The notes under the pieces: generated by a model
Databases searched by the model: none
What the model saw: the letters and a program-made list of their open reading frames with translations, nothing else
Told to the model about the DNA's origin: nothing
Part shown: positions 1-8,573 of the stretch, one piece after another
Numbering within the stretch: the first letter of the stretch is position 1
Layout: every line of letters begins with the position of its first letter
Assembly: GCA_963741305.1 (NCBI GenBank)
Contig: CAVUHL010000003.1
Coordinates: forward strand, 558,001 to 622,000
DNA: 64,000 bases
Direction: 5' to 3'
DNA from: DATMER01 sp963741305
Lineage (GTDB): Bacteria > Acidobacteriota > Thermoanaerobaculia > Multivoradales > UBA5704
Made by a program: the position numbers and the translations under genes

Positions 1-2864
1 CGCTGCGCAAGGCGCTGGGGGAGCGGGCCGGCGACGGCAGGTACGTGGTCACCATCCCCGGCCAGGGCTACTGCTTCGCGGCGCCGGTCGAGATGGTGGC
101 GGAGGAGCCGTTCCCATCTGCCCGTCCGGAGGCAGGACCGGAGGAGGTTCCGGGGGAGATACCGGAGCAGATACCGCAGCCGCTCGCTCCACCCGCCGGG
201 CCTGCCGCCGCCGCAAGGCCCGGCCGGCGCATCTTGACAGGGCTGCTCGTCCTGGCCCTGGTGCTGGCCCTGTCCTGGTCGCTCTCCCAACTGGCCCGGG
301 GCCCGCTCGCGCCCTCCGAAGCCCTGGGGAGCGCCGCGCCGCCCCGGCGCCCCTCGGTCGCGGTGCTGGGCTTCCGGGACCTCTCGCAGGGCGAGGAGGC
401 GCGATGGATCGGCACAGCGCTCGCCGAGATGCTGACCACCGAGCTCGATGCCGGCGACGACGTGCGGGTGATCTCGCGGAAGGAAGTCGACCGCGCCCGC
501 CAGTTCGTGGACATCGAGGCGTCGGGTGGCCTGGCCGGCGGCTCGCTGCCGCGCATCCGCTCCATCGTGGGCGCGGACCGGGTCGTCGTCGGGACCTATC
601 TTTCCCTGCCAGGGGAGAACGGCCGCCGCATCCGTGTCGACCTCCATATCCTCCGGGCCAGCGATGGCGGCATCGTGGCCTCTCTGGCTGAAACCGGCGC
701 CGAGTCCGACCTGTTCGACCTCGTCACCCGTGCCGGCGCGCGGCTGCGCCAGACGCTGGGTTACGTCCCGCCCTCACCCGAGCGGGCGCGGTTGGCCCGC
801 GCACAGCAACCGGCGGACCCCGAGGCGCTGCGGCTCTATTCCCTGGGGCTCGAACGGATGCGCTCCTACGACGCGCCGCAGGCCATGGTGCTCCTGCAGA
901 GGGCCGTAGAGGCCGATCCGAGGTCGGCGGCGGTCCGGTCCGCGCTCGCCCAGTGCCTGGAGATGCTCGGCTATGACAGCCGTGCGGTGGAAGAGGCAAA
1001 ACGGGCGGTGGAGCTGTCGCCCGCATTGACTCGCCAGGAGCAGCTCGGTTTGCAGGCGCGCCTCCACGCGCTGACCAACCAATGGGACCGGGCGAGCGAG
1101 GTCTACCGCTCTCTCTGGACCTTCTATCCGGACGACCTCGAGTATGGGCTGCAGCTCGCCAACAGCCTGATGAGGGCGGGGAAGGGCGGCGAGGCCTTCG
1201 ACATGGTCGCGGCCCTGCGCCGGCTTCACCCTCCCCAGGACGACGACCCCCGGATCGACCTCCTCGAGGCGCGCATCGCGAGGCGGCTTTCCGACTCGCC
1301 CAGGCAGATCCGTGCTGCCGAGGCGGCCATCGCCAAAGGCCGCCGGTCCGGAGAGAGGCTGATCCTCTCCCAGGCCCTGATCCACGCAGGCTATGGGTAC
1401 CTGATGAGTGGGCAGACCGACCGGGCCCTCGCAGCCTTCCGGGAAGCCCGGCAGCTCGCCGAGGAGGAAGGACAGCCGTACCTCCTCGGCATGGCCTTGG
1501 CCAACCTGGGCGGCGCGCTCCAGGCCAAGGGCGACCTGGCCGGCGCGGAGCAGGCCCACCGGCAGGCCCTCGTCATCGCCGAGCGGCTCGGCTCGTTGAT
1601 GGGGATCGCATCCCAGCTCCAGCTCCTCGGCCTGCTGCACCAGCAGCGTGGAGAGCTGAACCAGGCCCTCGGTCTTTTGGAACAGGCCCTCTCCTGGCAG
1701 GTGAAGATGGGCGACCGGATGAACGAGATGCGGACGCTCGACGCCATGGGCCAGGTGCTGGCGGCGCGGGGGGACTTGGAAGGGGCGCGGGAAAGGCACG
1801 AAAAGGCGCTGGAGATCAGCCGTGCGATCCACAGCCCTGCCGACGAGGCCACGGCCCTCAGCCACCTGGGGCTGGTGCTCGAGCGCCAGGGCGACCTTTC
1901 GGAGGCGCTCCGGCAGCAGGACCAGGCGTTCACGGTCCTGCGCCAGCTCGGCGACCCGGGCCGGGCGGCCGATGCCCTGGTCGAGTCGGCGAACGCGCTC
2001 TCCCGCCTGGGCGACCTGGCCGGCGCGCGGAGCCGGCTGAAGCTCGCTCTCCGGGCCTACCGCCGGCTCGGAAACCGGCTGGGCATGGCGGAGGTCCTCG
2101 ACCGCCTCTCCGGCCTGGAGTACCGGATGGGCGACCTCGCCGCCTCCCGCCGCCTGAGCGACCTGGAGCTGCAGATCGCGCGCGAGACCGGCTCCAAGGC
2201 CCTGCTCGGGGAGGCCCTGCGCCGCTCCGCCCGCACGGATTGGGCCATGGGCCGGCTCGCCGAGGCCCGGCGCGACTTCGAGCGCGCCCTCGCCCTCCGG
2301 CTCCAGGAAGGGGAAGAGGCCGAGGCCATGGGCATCCGCCTCGACCTGACCCGCCTTGCGATCAGCGAAGGCCGCTACGGCGAGGCGGGCCGCCTGGCCC
2401 GCCAGGCTTCCGAGTGGTACGAGTCGCGGGAGATGGCCGGCAACGAGGCCCAGGGCAGATCGCTGCTCGCCGAGGCCCTGCTGCTCCAGGGACGGCTGGC
2501 TGCCGCGCAGGAGGCCGCGGAGCGCGCCCGCGACCGGGCCGAGCGGAGCGAGGACCAGGAGATGCGGGTGCTCATCGCCGCGCGCCTGGCGCGGATCGAG
2601 GCGGCCTCGGGCCGGCCTGAGAAAGGCATCGGCGAGCTGCGCCAGCAGATCCCGGCGGCGCAGGCCGCGGGATACGTGAATGCCGTTCTGCAGGCCCGGC
2701 TCGCTCTCGGCGAGATGCTGCTGGCCGCCGGGGAAGAGGAAGCGGGATCGACCGCGCTTCTGGAGGTCCGCAAAGAGGCGGAGGCGCGTGGCTTCGTGCT
2801 GCTCGCCCGCCGGGCGGACGAGGCCCTGGACATGGGAGGCGGCTTCGCGGGATGGAAGGGTTAG
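1..2864 (+). CDS. Winged-helix / TolB-like / TPR membrane-tethered regulator, 5' end cut by window
   Basis: The reading frame is open from base 3, and its first codons encode the end of an OmpR/CadC-type winged helix (LRKALGE, then RYVVTIPGQGY), so the true start lies upstream of the window. After a Pro-rich linker there is one membrane segment (about bases 235-290), then a TolB-N-like stretch beginning SVAVLGFRDLS, then many TPR repeats to the end. Known proteins of this type place a DNA-binding domain in the cytoplasm and a sensor part across the membrane; the ligand here is unknown. Its stop overlaps the start of the paralogous next gene by 13 bases, so the two are probably translationally coupled. 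The domain reading is secure; the biological role is inferred. Confidence 0.85.
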   Translation, partial: LRKALGERAGDGRYVVTIPGQGYCFAAPVEMVAEEPFPSARPEAGPEEVPGEIPEQIPQPLAPPAGPAAAARPGRRILTGLLVLALVLALSWSLSQLARGPLAPSEALGSAAPPRRPSVAVLGFRDLSQGEEARWIGTALAEMLTTELDAGDDVRVISRKEVDRARQFVDIEASGGLAGGSLPRIRSIVGADRVVVGTYLSLPGENGRRIRVDLHILRASDGGIVASLAETGAESDLFDLVTRAGARLRQTLGYVPPSPERARLARAQQPADPEALRLYSLGLERMRSYDAPQAMVLLQRAVEADPRSAAVRSALAQCLEMLGYDSRAVEEAKRAVELSPALTRQEQLGLQARLHALTNQWDRASEVYRSLWTFYPDDLEYGLQLANSLMRAGKGGEAFDMVAALRRLHPPQDDDPRIDLLEARIARRLSDSPRQIRAAEAAIAKGRRSGERLILSQALIHAGYGYLMSGQTDRALAAFREARQLAEEEGQPYLLGMALANLGGALQAKGDLAGAEQAHRQALVIAERLGSLMGIASQLQLLGLLHQQRGELNQALGLLEQALSWQVKMGDRMNEMRTLDAMGQVLAARGDLEGARERHEKALEISRAIHSPADEATALSHLGLVLERQGDLSEALRQQDQAFTVLRQLGDPGRAADALVESANALSRLGDLAGARSRLKLALRAYRRLGNRLGMAEVLDRLSGLEYRMGDLAASRRLSDLELQIARETGSKALLGEALRRSARTDWAMGRLAEARRDFERALALRLQEGEEAEAMGIRLDLTRLAISEGRYGEAGRLARQASEWYESREMAGNEAQGRSLLAEALLLQGRLAAAQEAAERARDRAERSEDQEMRVLIAARLARIEAASGRPEKGIGELRQQIPAAQAAGYVNAVLQARLALGEMLLAAGEEEAGSTALLEVRKEAEARGFVLLARRADEALDMGGGFAGWKG

Positions 2865-5776
2865 ACGGAGCCCGGCAGCTCCTGCGCTTCGACGAGTTCG
2901 TCGTCGATCCCCAGGGCCGTCTCCTCCAGCGCGGCGGCGTGCCCATCCCGCTCACGCCCAAGGTCTTCGCGGTCCTTCTCGTATTGCTCGAAAAGCCGGG
3001 CCAGGTGGTGGCCAAGGACGAGCTGATCCGCAAGGTCTGGCACGACACCATCGTCACCGAAGCCAACCTCACCCAGAGCATCTCCACCCTGCGCAAGGCC
3101 CTCGGGGAGAGCGCCCACGAGCGGCGCTACGTGGTCACCGTCCCCGGGGCCGGCTACAGCTTTGCCGCCCGCGTGGAGGCCCTGGAGATGGCGGAAGAGG
3201 CTCCAGAGGCTCCACAGGTTCCGGAGGTTCCGGAAGCGGAGCCGGCCGTGCCTGCTCCCTCCGTGCCCCGGCGGAGCCGGTGGCGCTTCGCGCTGCTCGC
3301 CGCGGCGCTCGTCCTGGCAGCGCTCGCTGCCTGGCTCATCCTGGCCCATACCCCCCCAGAGCCAAAGGGAGCCTCGGGCGCGAACGGCAACCGGCTCTCC
3401 GTGGCCGTCCTCGGCTTCCGCAACCTCTCGGGCCGCGGCGATGCGCAGTGGCTCGGACAGGCCATCCCAGAGATGCTCACCACCGAGCTGGCGACCGCGA
3501 AGGAGCTGCGGGTGATCCCAGGCGAGAACGTGGCGCGGGCTCATCTTGCAGGCGAGGACGGAGACCTGGACGCGGATGACCTGGAGCGCGCTCACGAAGT
3601 CCTGGGCTCCGACCTGATCGTGGTCGGCACCTACCTCAAGCTGGAGGGCAAAGGCGGCGACCGGCTCCGTCTGGACCTGCGGGTGCTGCGGGCCCCGGGC
3701 GGCGAGACGCTGGCCTCCCTGGCCGAGCTGGGGACCGAGCCGGAGCTGTTCGAGCTCGTGTCGCGTGCCGGCGCACGGCTGCGCGGCGTGCTGGGCGTCT
3801 CCGAGCTCCCTCCGCGGCAGGCCCAGGCCGTGCGGGCGCTCCTGCCGGCCAGCCCGGAGGCGGCGCGCCTCTATGCCCAGGGCCTGGGAAAGCTGCGCTC
3901 GTTCGATGCCGCCGGCGCCCGCACCCTGCTCGAAGAGGCCGCGCGCGCCGATCCCGCCTCCGCGGTGATCCGCTCCTCGCTCTCCCAGTCCTGGGCGGCG
4001 CTCGGCCACGACGCCCACGCCCTTGAAGACGCCCGCCGGGCCGTGAGCCTCGCCCGGTCGCTCCCGCGCGCCGACCGCCTCGCCATCCAGGCGCGGCTCC
4101 ATGTCGCCAGCCGCGAGTGGGACCAGGCCAGCGAGGTATACCGCTCCCTGTGGACCTTCTATCCGGACGACCTGGAGTATGGCCTGCAGCTCGCTGCCGC
4201 ACTGTCGGAAGCGGGCCGGGGCGCCGAGGCCCTCGCCACGGTCGCGGAAATGCGCCGGCTGCCCCAGCCTGAGAGGGGGGACCCGCGCATCGACCTGGCG
4301 GAAGCGGTCGCGGCCCAGCGCCTGGGCGACCTCGCGACCCTGCAGCGCGCGGCCGCGGCCGCGGCGGAGAAGGCCCGCAAGACCGGGGCGGACCTGGTGC
4401 TGGCGCAGGCGCTCGTCCAGCAGGGCGAGGCCCAGGTGAGGCTGGGGCACCCGGAACAGGGGCTCGCCCTCACCCGGCAGGCCATCGGGCGCTTCGAGGC
4501 CGCCGGGGATCAGATGGGGGTCGTGGCGGCCCTGACCCTCGTCGGCATCGGCTTGCGCGAGCAGGGCGACCTCGACGGCGCGGAGGCGAGCTACCGCAGG
4601 GCGCTCGGCATCGCGGAGCGGCTCGGCAACCTGACGGGGATCGCCCTCCAGCGCGCCAACCTCGGTGTCATCTATCACTACCGCGGCGACCTGCGGCAGG
4701 CCCGGGAGTCGCTGGCCCTGGGACGCACCCTCTATGCCCAGGTAGGAGACCGGGTGCTGGAGGCGCGGACCCTGAGCTTCCTCGGAGGCGTGCTCTGGGC
4801 CCAGGGCGACCTCGCGGAGGCGCAGAAGTCATTCGAGCAGTCCCTGGAGATGAGCCGCGCCACGGGCAACCGGCGGGACCAGGCCAGGGCGCTGAGCGCC
4901 CTGGGCATGGCCCTGGCGCGGCAGGGCCGGCTCGCGCAGGCCCGGCAGCGGTTCGAGCAGGCGTTCGCAATCCTCCGGAGCACGGGAGATTCGAGCCTCG
5001 CGGCCTCGTCCCTGGCGGGCTCGGCGGACATCCTCCTGCGCCAGGGCGCCCTCCCGGCCGCCCGCCAGCGGCTCGATCAGGCCCTGGCGGCCAAGCGCCA
5101 GGCCCGGGACCAACTCGGCGCCACGGAAATCCTGAGCTCGCTCGCCGAGCTCGACCTGGCGGCCGGGGACCTCGCCGCCGCCGGCCCGCTCGTCGCAGAG
5201 CTGCTGCGCAGCGCCCGCGCCCTGGGCACCCGGGCCCTCGAGGTCAAGGGGCTCCGCAGGCAGGGCGGGCTGCAAGCCGCGGCGGGCGACCTGCCGGCCG
5301 CCCGCCGCTCGCTGGAACAGGCGCTGAGCGCCAGCCTGCAAATGGGGGAGGGTCCGGAATCCGCGGACCTGCGGATCGACCTTGCCGAGCTGGCCCTGGC
5401 GCAGCGGCGCTTCGAAGAAGCGGAGCGGCTCGCCCGGCAGGCGGCGGCCTGGTACGGCGCCCGGGGCCTCGCCGGGTTCGAGGGGCACGCCTGGGCCTTG
5501 CTCGCCGAGGCCCTGGCCCGCCGGGGCCGGACCGGCGAGGCGTACGAGGCAGCGGAGCGGGCGCGGGCCGGGCTCACGGGTCCCGCCGGTGCCGAGGACC
5601 GGGAGCTGGCGCTCCAGGCCGCGCCGCACTTGGCCCACGCGCTCGCCGGGCAGGGCCCCCAGGCCCTCCAGGATCTCGACCGCGCCGTGGAAGAGGCCCG
5701 GCGGCTCGGCTTCGTGACCGCGTGGCGCGCAGCCCGGGCAATGTCGGCGGAACTGGCAGAGCTTCAGCAACCGTAA
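2852..5776 (+). CDS. Winged-helix / TolB-like / TPR membrane-tethered regulator (974 aa)
   Basis: This is a complete paralogue of the gene before it. Residues 11-107 form a winged helix (LRFDEFVVDPQGR, TPKVFAVL, LTQSISTLRKALGE, YVVTVPGAGYSF). Residues 110-143 are a Pro/Glu linker and 145-165 a single membrane segment. Residues 181-300 resemble the TolB N-terminal domain (SVAVLGFRNLSGRGDAQWLG), and the remainder is about fifteen TPR-like repeats. The ATG lies inside the last codons of the upstream gene, and the winged helix begins right after it, which supports this start. A CadC-like one-component regulator with a periplasmic TPR sensor is the likely role; target genes and signal cannot be read from the sequence. 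Confidence 0.88.
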   Translation: MEGLDGARQLLRFDEFVVDPQGRLLQRGGVPIPLTPKVFAVLLVLLEKPGQVVAKDELIRKVWHDTIVTEANLTQSISTLRKALGESAHERRYVVTVPGAGYSFAARVEALEMAEEAPEAPQVPEVPEAEPAVPAPSVPRRSRWRFALLAAALVLAALAAWLILAHTPPEPKGASGANGNRLSVAVLGFRNLSGRGDAQWLGQAIPEMLTTELATAKELRVIPGENVARAHLAGEDGDLDADDLERAHEVLGSDLIVVGTYLKLEGKGGDRLRLDLRVLRAPGGETLASLAELGTEPELFELVSRAGARLRGVLGVSELPPRQAQAVRALLPASPEAARLYAQGLGKLRSFDAAGARTLLEEAARADPASAVIRSSLSQSWAALGHDAHALEDARRAVSLARSLPRADRLAIQARLHVASREWDQASEVYRSLWTFYPDDLEYGLQLAAALSEAGRGAEALATVAEMRRLPQPERGDPRIDLAEAVAAQRLGDLATLQRAAAAAAEKARKTGADLVLAQALVQQGEAQVRLGHPEQGLALTRQAIGRFEAAGDQMGVVAALTLVGIGLREQGDLDGAEASYRRALGIAERLGNLTGIALQRANLGVIYHYRGDLRQARESLALGRTLYAQVGDRVLEARTLSFLGGVLWAQGDLAEAQKSFEQSLEMSRATGNRRDQARALSALGMALARQGRLAQARQRFEQAFAILRSTGDSSLAASSLAGSADILLRQGALPAARQRLDQALAAKRQARDQLGATEILSSLAELDLAAGDLAAAGPLVAELLRSARALGTRALEVKGLRRQGGLQAAAGDLPAARRSLEQALSASLQMGEGPESADLRIDLAELALAQRRFEEAERLARQAAAWYGARGLAGFEGHAWALLAEALARRGRTGEAYEAAERARAGLTGPAGAEDRELALQAAPHLAHALAGQGPQALQDLDRAVEEARRLGFVTAWRAARAMSAELAELQQP

Positions 5777-5890
5777 AACATGGCGGGTTGGGCCTGGGAG
5801 GCGAAGCGCTCAACCGCGCGGTGACGCGAGAGATTCAAGTGGGGACCGCGCGGACGCCGGGAAGCGCGCCATCCCCCGCGCTGGCGGCGC

Positions 5891-5913
5891 GCGTGCGCAA
5901 GGTCAGCGCACGC
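5891..5913. terminator. Hairpin between convergent genes
   Basis: An 8-bp perfect stem (GCGTGCGC / GCGCACGC) with a 7-base loop sits between the stop of the plus-strand regulator and the stop of the minus-strand peptidase. There is no T-run on either side, so a factor-independent terminator is only a guess. The rest of 5777-5919 holds no gene. Confidence 0.3.
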
Positions 5914-5919
5914 AACTGC

Positions 5920-8100
5920 TCAGTCGAGCCCCAGCTCCTTGAACAACCCCGCCGCGGCCTCGCCCTGGAGGGCGTCCAGCATCCAGAGCATGTAGCGCAC
6001 GTCCACGCTGACGTTCCTGCCCACCTCCGGCAGATAGCCGAAGTCGTTGGCGACGTTCTCCCACACCCGGTCGAAGTTGACCCCCACCAGCTCCCCGCGG
6101 CCGTTGAGCACCGGGCTTCCCGAATTGCCGCCCGTGGTATCCGCGTCGGCCAGGAAGCCGACGGGCACGTCCTTCAGCGCGGGATCCGCCCACCGGCTGC
6201 GCGGCGCGTCCGTGGCCGCGGCCAGGACGGCCTCCGGCACGTCGAAGGGCTCCTCGCCCGTGTGCTTCTCGACAACGCCAGAAAGAGTGGTCCGCGGCTC
6301 CAGTTGCACCGCGTCGCGGGGGCTGTACCCCTTCACATGCGCCAGGGAGACCCGCAGCGTCCCGTTGGCGTCAGGCGCCACGGGCTGTCCGGCATGGGCG
6401 ATCACCGCCCGCTGCCAGCTTGGCCGAAGCCGGGAGACGGCGCCCTTGTAGCGGTCCTCGCGCTCCTTCCAGTCGAGCAGCTCGCGGTCCAGGGCGAACG
6501 CCAGGTCGAGCAGCGGATCGCGCCGCGCGCGGAGCTGCGCCTCGCTCTCCTCGAACATCTTCAGCCGTTCCTCCAAGCCGATGACCTGGGTGCGGGTGAG
6601 GAGGTCGGCAACCCTCGCCTTGATCCGCTCCGGGGAATGGTCCTTTCCCAGGAAGGAATCGACGGCGGCGGAGCGGCTCCCCTCGGGCAGCTTGGCGAAG
6701 CGGGTGAGGACGTCCACCAGCAGCTCCTGCTCGGCGGGGAGGTACATGCGGCGTTGATCGAGCCGCAGCCGCTCCAGGACGCGGTCGCGGCTGCGCTCCA
6801 TGTACTCGGGCTCGCGCTCCAGGTCGGGCTTGGCCTTCTCCCCGGCCCAGCGCGCCAGGATCAGGGCCAGATGGAGCGGCTTCGGGCCGTTGATGACCTG
6901 GTCGAGGAGGAAATCGCGGTCCCAGGCGGCGAGGCGTTGCTCCATGAGCCGCGCCAGCTCGCGATGGGCCTCGACGGCCGCGGCGTGCTCAGTCCGGGGG
7001 TTTTCCCGATCGGAGGCCCAGGCGAGGATCTCCTGCTCGGACGCGCGCTTGCGCTCCAGGATGCGTCCGCGGCGGAAACCGGCCACCTGGCCGCGCGAGT
7101 TCTTCTCCCGGTTGGCGAGCGCCTTGATGCGGTCGGCGAGCGCGATGCGTGCGGCCTCGTCGCGTGCGGAGGAGGCCTCCATGAGGTCGATCCACGCGCG
7201 GTAGATCTCGGCGCGGCCAGGGTGGAACCTCTCGCCGCGCTCCCGCATTTCGGACTCTGTCAATGCCCGGAACGTCTGGAGGGGATAGCCGGCCAGCATC
7301 ACGAAGTCGCCTTCCGTGATCCCTTTCCGGGCGACAGGGAACCAGTGCCGTGGCCGGTAGGCCACGTTCGCCGGTGCGTGCGCGGCCGGCTCTCCCGCCG
7401 GTCCGGAGTAGACGCGCAGCAGCGCGAAATCGCCGGTGTGACGGGGCCAGGACCAGTTGTCGACCTCGCCGCCGTACTCGCCCACGGCGCGCGGCGGGGC
7501 GTAGACCAGCCGCACGTCGGGAAGCTCCAGGCTCTCGAACAGGGTGTACTGCACGCCGCCGTCGAATGCCTCCAGCCGGCACCGCCGGTTCGGCTGCGCC
7601 TCGCAGGCGGCGACCATCTCCTTGCTCTTGCGGTCGATCGCACGGAAGCGCGCCAGGTCGTCGGCCCCGGCCCCGGCGGACACCACGGAGGCTTCGATCT
7701 CCTTGGTGACGTCCTTCGTCCGGTGGGGGATGGTGGCGCGCACGCTGCCGCCGGGCAGCTCCTCCGCCCTGGTGCGGGCCAGGAAGCCATTCGTGATCAG
7801 GTCGCGCTCCGTCGTGGAGTGTTGCTGCAGGACCCCGAAAGCGCAGTGGTGGTTGGTGATGAGCAGCCCCTCGGGCGACACGAACCCGGCCGAGCACCCG
7901 CTGATCTGCACGGCGGCCTCGAGCAGCCCGGCGCCGTCGCGGCCCCAGAGCTTCTCCGGCGGGATCTCCAGCCCGAGCTCCCGCAGCCACTTGGGATCGA
8001 GCTGGAGCACTTGCTGGGGAGTCCATTTCCCTTCGACGGCGGAAGCTTTTCCGGCAATCAACAAGGCGAGGGCGAGAGCGGCGAGCGATGTCTTCTTCAT
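5920..8100 (-). CDS. S46 family dipeptidyl-peptidase, probably DPP11-like (726 aa)
   Basis: The start at 8100 gives a clear signal peptide (KKTSLAALALALLIAGKASA); the longer frame upstream has no such support. The chymotrypsin-type triad is visible: His85 in TNHHCAFG, Asp224 in HTGDF and Ser660 in GGNSGSP. Length and spacing match periplasmic dipeptidyl-peptidases 7 and 11, which cut dipeptides from oligopeptide N-termini. Arg678 lies 18 residues after the catalytic Ser (NFDR), the position that, as I recall, is Arg in Asp/Glu-specific DPP11 and Gly in DPP7. No good Shine-Dalgarno is seen; a TACACT box lies about 15 bases before the ATG. It probably feeds amino-acid catabolism from peptides. 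Confidence 0.93.
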   Translation of the reverse strand: MKKTSLAALALALLIAGKASAVEGKWTPQQVLQLDPKWLRELGLEIPPEKLWGRDGAGLLEAAVQISGCSAGFVSPEGLLITNHHCAFGVLQQHSTTERDLITNGFLARTRAEELPGGSVRATIPHRTKDVTKEIEASVVSAGAGADDLARFRAIDRKSKEMVAACEAQPNRRCRLEAFDGGVQYTLFESLELPDVRLVYAPPRAVGEYGGEVDNWSWPRHTGDFALLRVYSGPAGEPAAHAPANVAYRPRHWFPVARKGITEGDFVMLAGYPLQTFRALTESEMRERGERFHPGRAEIYRAWIDLMEASSARDEAARIALADRIKALANREKNSRGQVAGFRRGRILERKRASEQEILAWASDRENPRTEHAAAVEAHRELARLMEQRLAAWDRDFLLDQVINGPKPLHLALILARWAGEKAKPDLEREPEYMERSRDRVLERLRLDQRRMYLPAEQELLVDVLTRFAKLPEGSRSAAVDSFLGKDHSPERIKARVADLLTRTQVIGLEERLKMFEESEAQLRARRDPLLDLAFALDRELLDWKEREDRYKGAVSRLRPSWQRAVIAHAGQPVAPDANGTLRVSLAHVKGYSPRDAVQLEPRTTLSGVVEKHTGEEPFDVPEAVLAAATDAPRSRWADPALKDVPVGFLADADTTGGNSGSPVLNGRGELVGVNFDRVWENVANDFGYLPEVGRNVSVDVRYMLWMLDALQGEAAAGLFKELGLD

Positions 8101-8130
8101 GGCCGCCGTAGTGTACTTAATCTTGGGGGG

Positions 8131-8159
8131 TTGACAGGCAGCAGCGGAGGGTTTATTCT
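8131..8159 (+). promoter_or_regulatory. Sigma-70-like promoter of the cold-shock gene
   Basis: A consensus TTGACA (8131-8136) is followed after exactly 17 bases by TATTCT (8154-8159). Transcription would start near 8166, giving a leader of about 119 nt before the cold-shock ATG. It lies between two divergent genes and points at the cold-shock gene. Confidence 0.65.
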
Positions 8160-8217
8160 TCGCTCCGTTGGTGGGGCCAATGAGTGGCTCCATTGACGTA
8201 CACGGCCAGAAAATTTC

Positions 8218-8250
8218 GAAAGAGACCTGGTACAAGCTCAGGTCTCTTTC
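8218..8250 (+). promoter_or_regulatory. Perfect 12-bp hairpin in the cold-shock 5' leader
   Basis: GAAAGAGACCTG (8218-8229) pairs perfectly with CAGGTCTCTTTC (8239-8250) around a 9-base loop, and TGTTTTA follows. It lies inside the predicted leader, 34 bases before the ATG. It could be an attenuator, an RNA thermosensor-like element or a stabilising stem, as long cspA leaders are known to be regulatory. It could also simply be a terminator. Confidence 0.55.
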
Positions 8251-8284
8251 TGTTTTATGGCCACAAGAAAGAGAGAAAAGAAGA

Positions 8285-8494
8285 ATGCGTAACACGGGTA
8301 AAGTGAAGTGGTTCAACGACACCAAGGGCTTCGGATTCATCACGCCTGAGGATGGCAGCAAGGATCTGTTCGTCCATCACTCGGCGATCCAAGGCGGCGG
8401 CTTCAAGAGCCTTGCCGAGGGCGAGCGGGTCGAGTTCGACGTCGTCCAGGGCAACAAGGGCCCTGCGGCCGAGAACGTCACCAAGATCTCCTGA
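8285..8494 (+). CDS. Cold-shock domain protein (69 aa)
   Basis: This is a single cold-shock OB-fold domain of the usual length. Both RNA-binding motifs are intact: RNP1 KGFGFI and RNP2 LFVHHSAI, preceded by the conserved GKVKWFN. It binds single-stranded RNA or DNA and acts as an RNA chaperone. The ATG at 8285 was chosen because the domain begins immediately after it; the frame upstream only encodes leader sequence. A purine-rich stretch (AAAGAGAGAAAAGAAG) precedes it. It has its own promoter and terminator, so it is a monocistronic unit. Which csp paralogue it is cannot be told. Confidence 0.95.
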   Translation: MRNTGKVKWFNDTKGFGFITPEDGSKDLFVHHSAIQGGGFKSLAEGERVEFDVVQGNKGPAAENVTKIS

Positions 8495-8512
8495 ACCAGG
8501 TCTTTCTCGCGA

Positions 8513-8545
8513 AAGGGGCCATCCACCCGGGTGGCCTTTTCCTTT
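8513..8545 (+). terminator. Rho-independent terminator after the cold-shock gene
   Basis: A nine-pair stem (AAGGGGCCA with TGGCCTTTT, two G-T pairs) around a ten-base loop runs directly into TTTTCCTTTCC. It starts 18 bases after the cold-shock stop. Confidence 0.65.
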
Positions 8546-8573
8546 CCTCCCCCCTCCCTTTTTCCTGGTCTCG

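Noticed and set aside
5722..8196. 824-codon plus-strand frame
   Set aside because: It runs antisense to the S46 peptidase, whose triad and signal peptide are clear; long antisense frames are common at this GC content.
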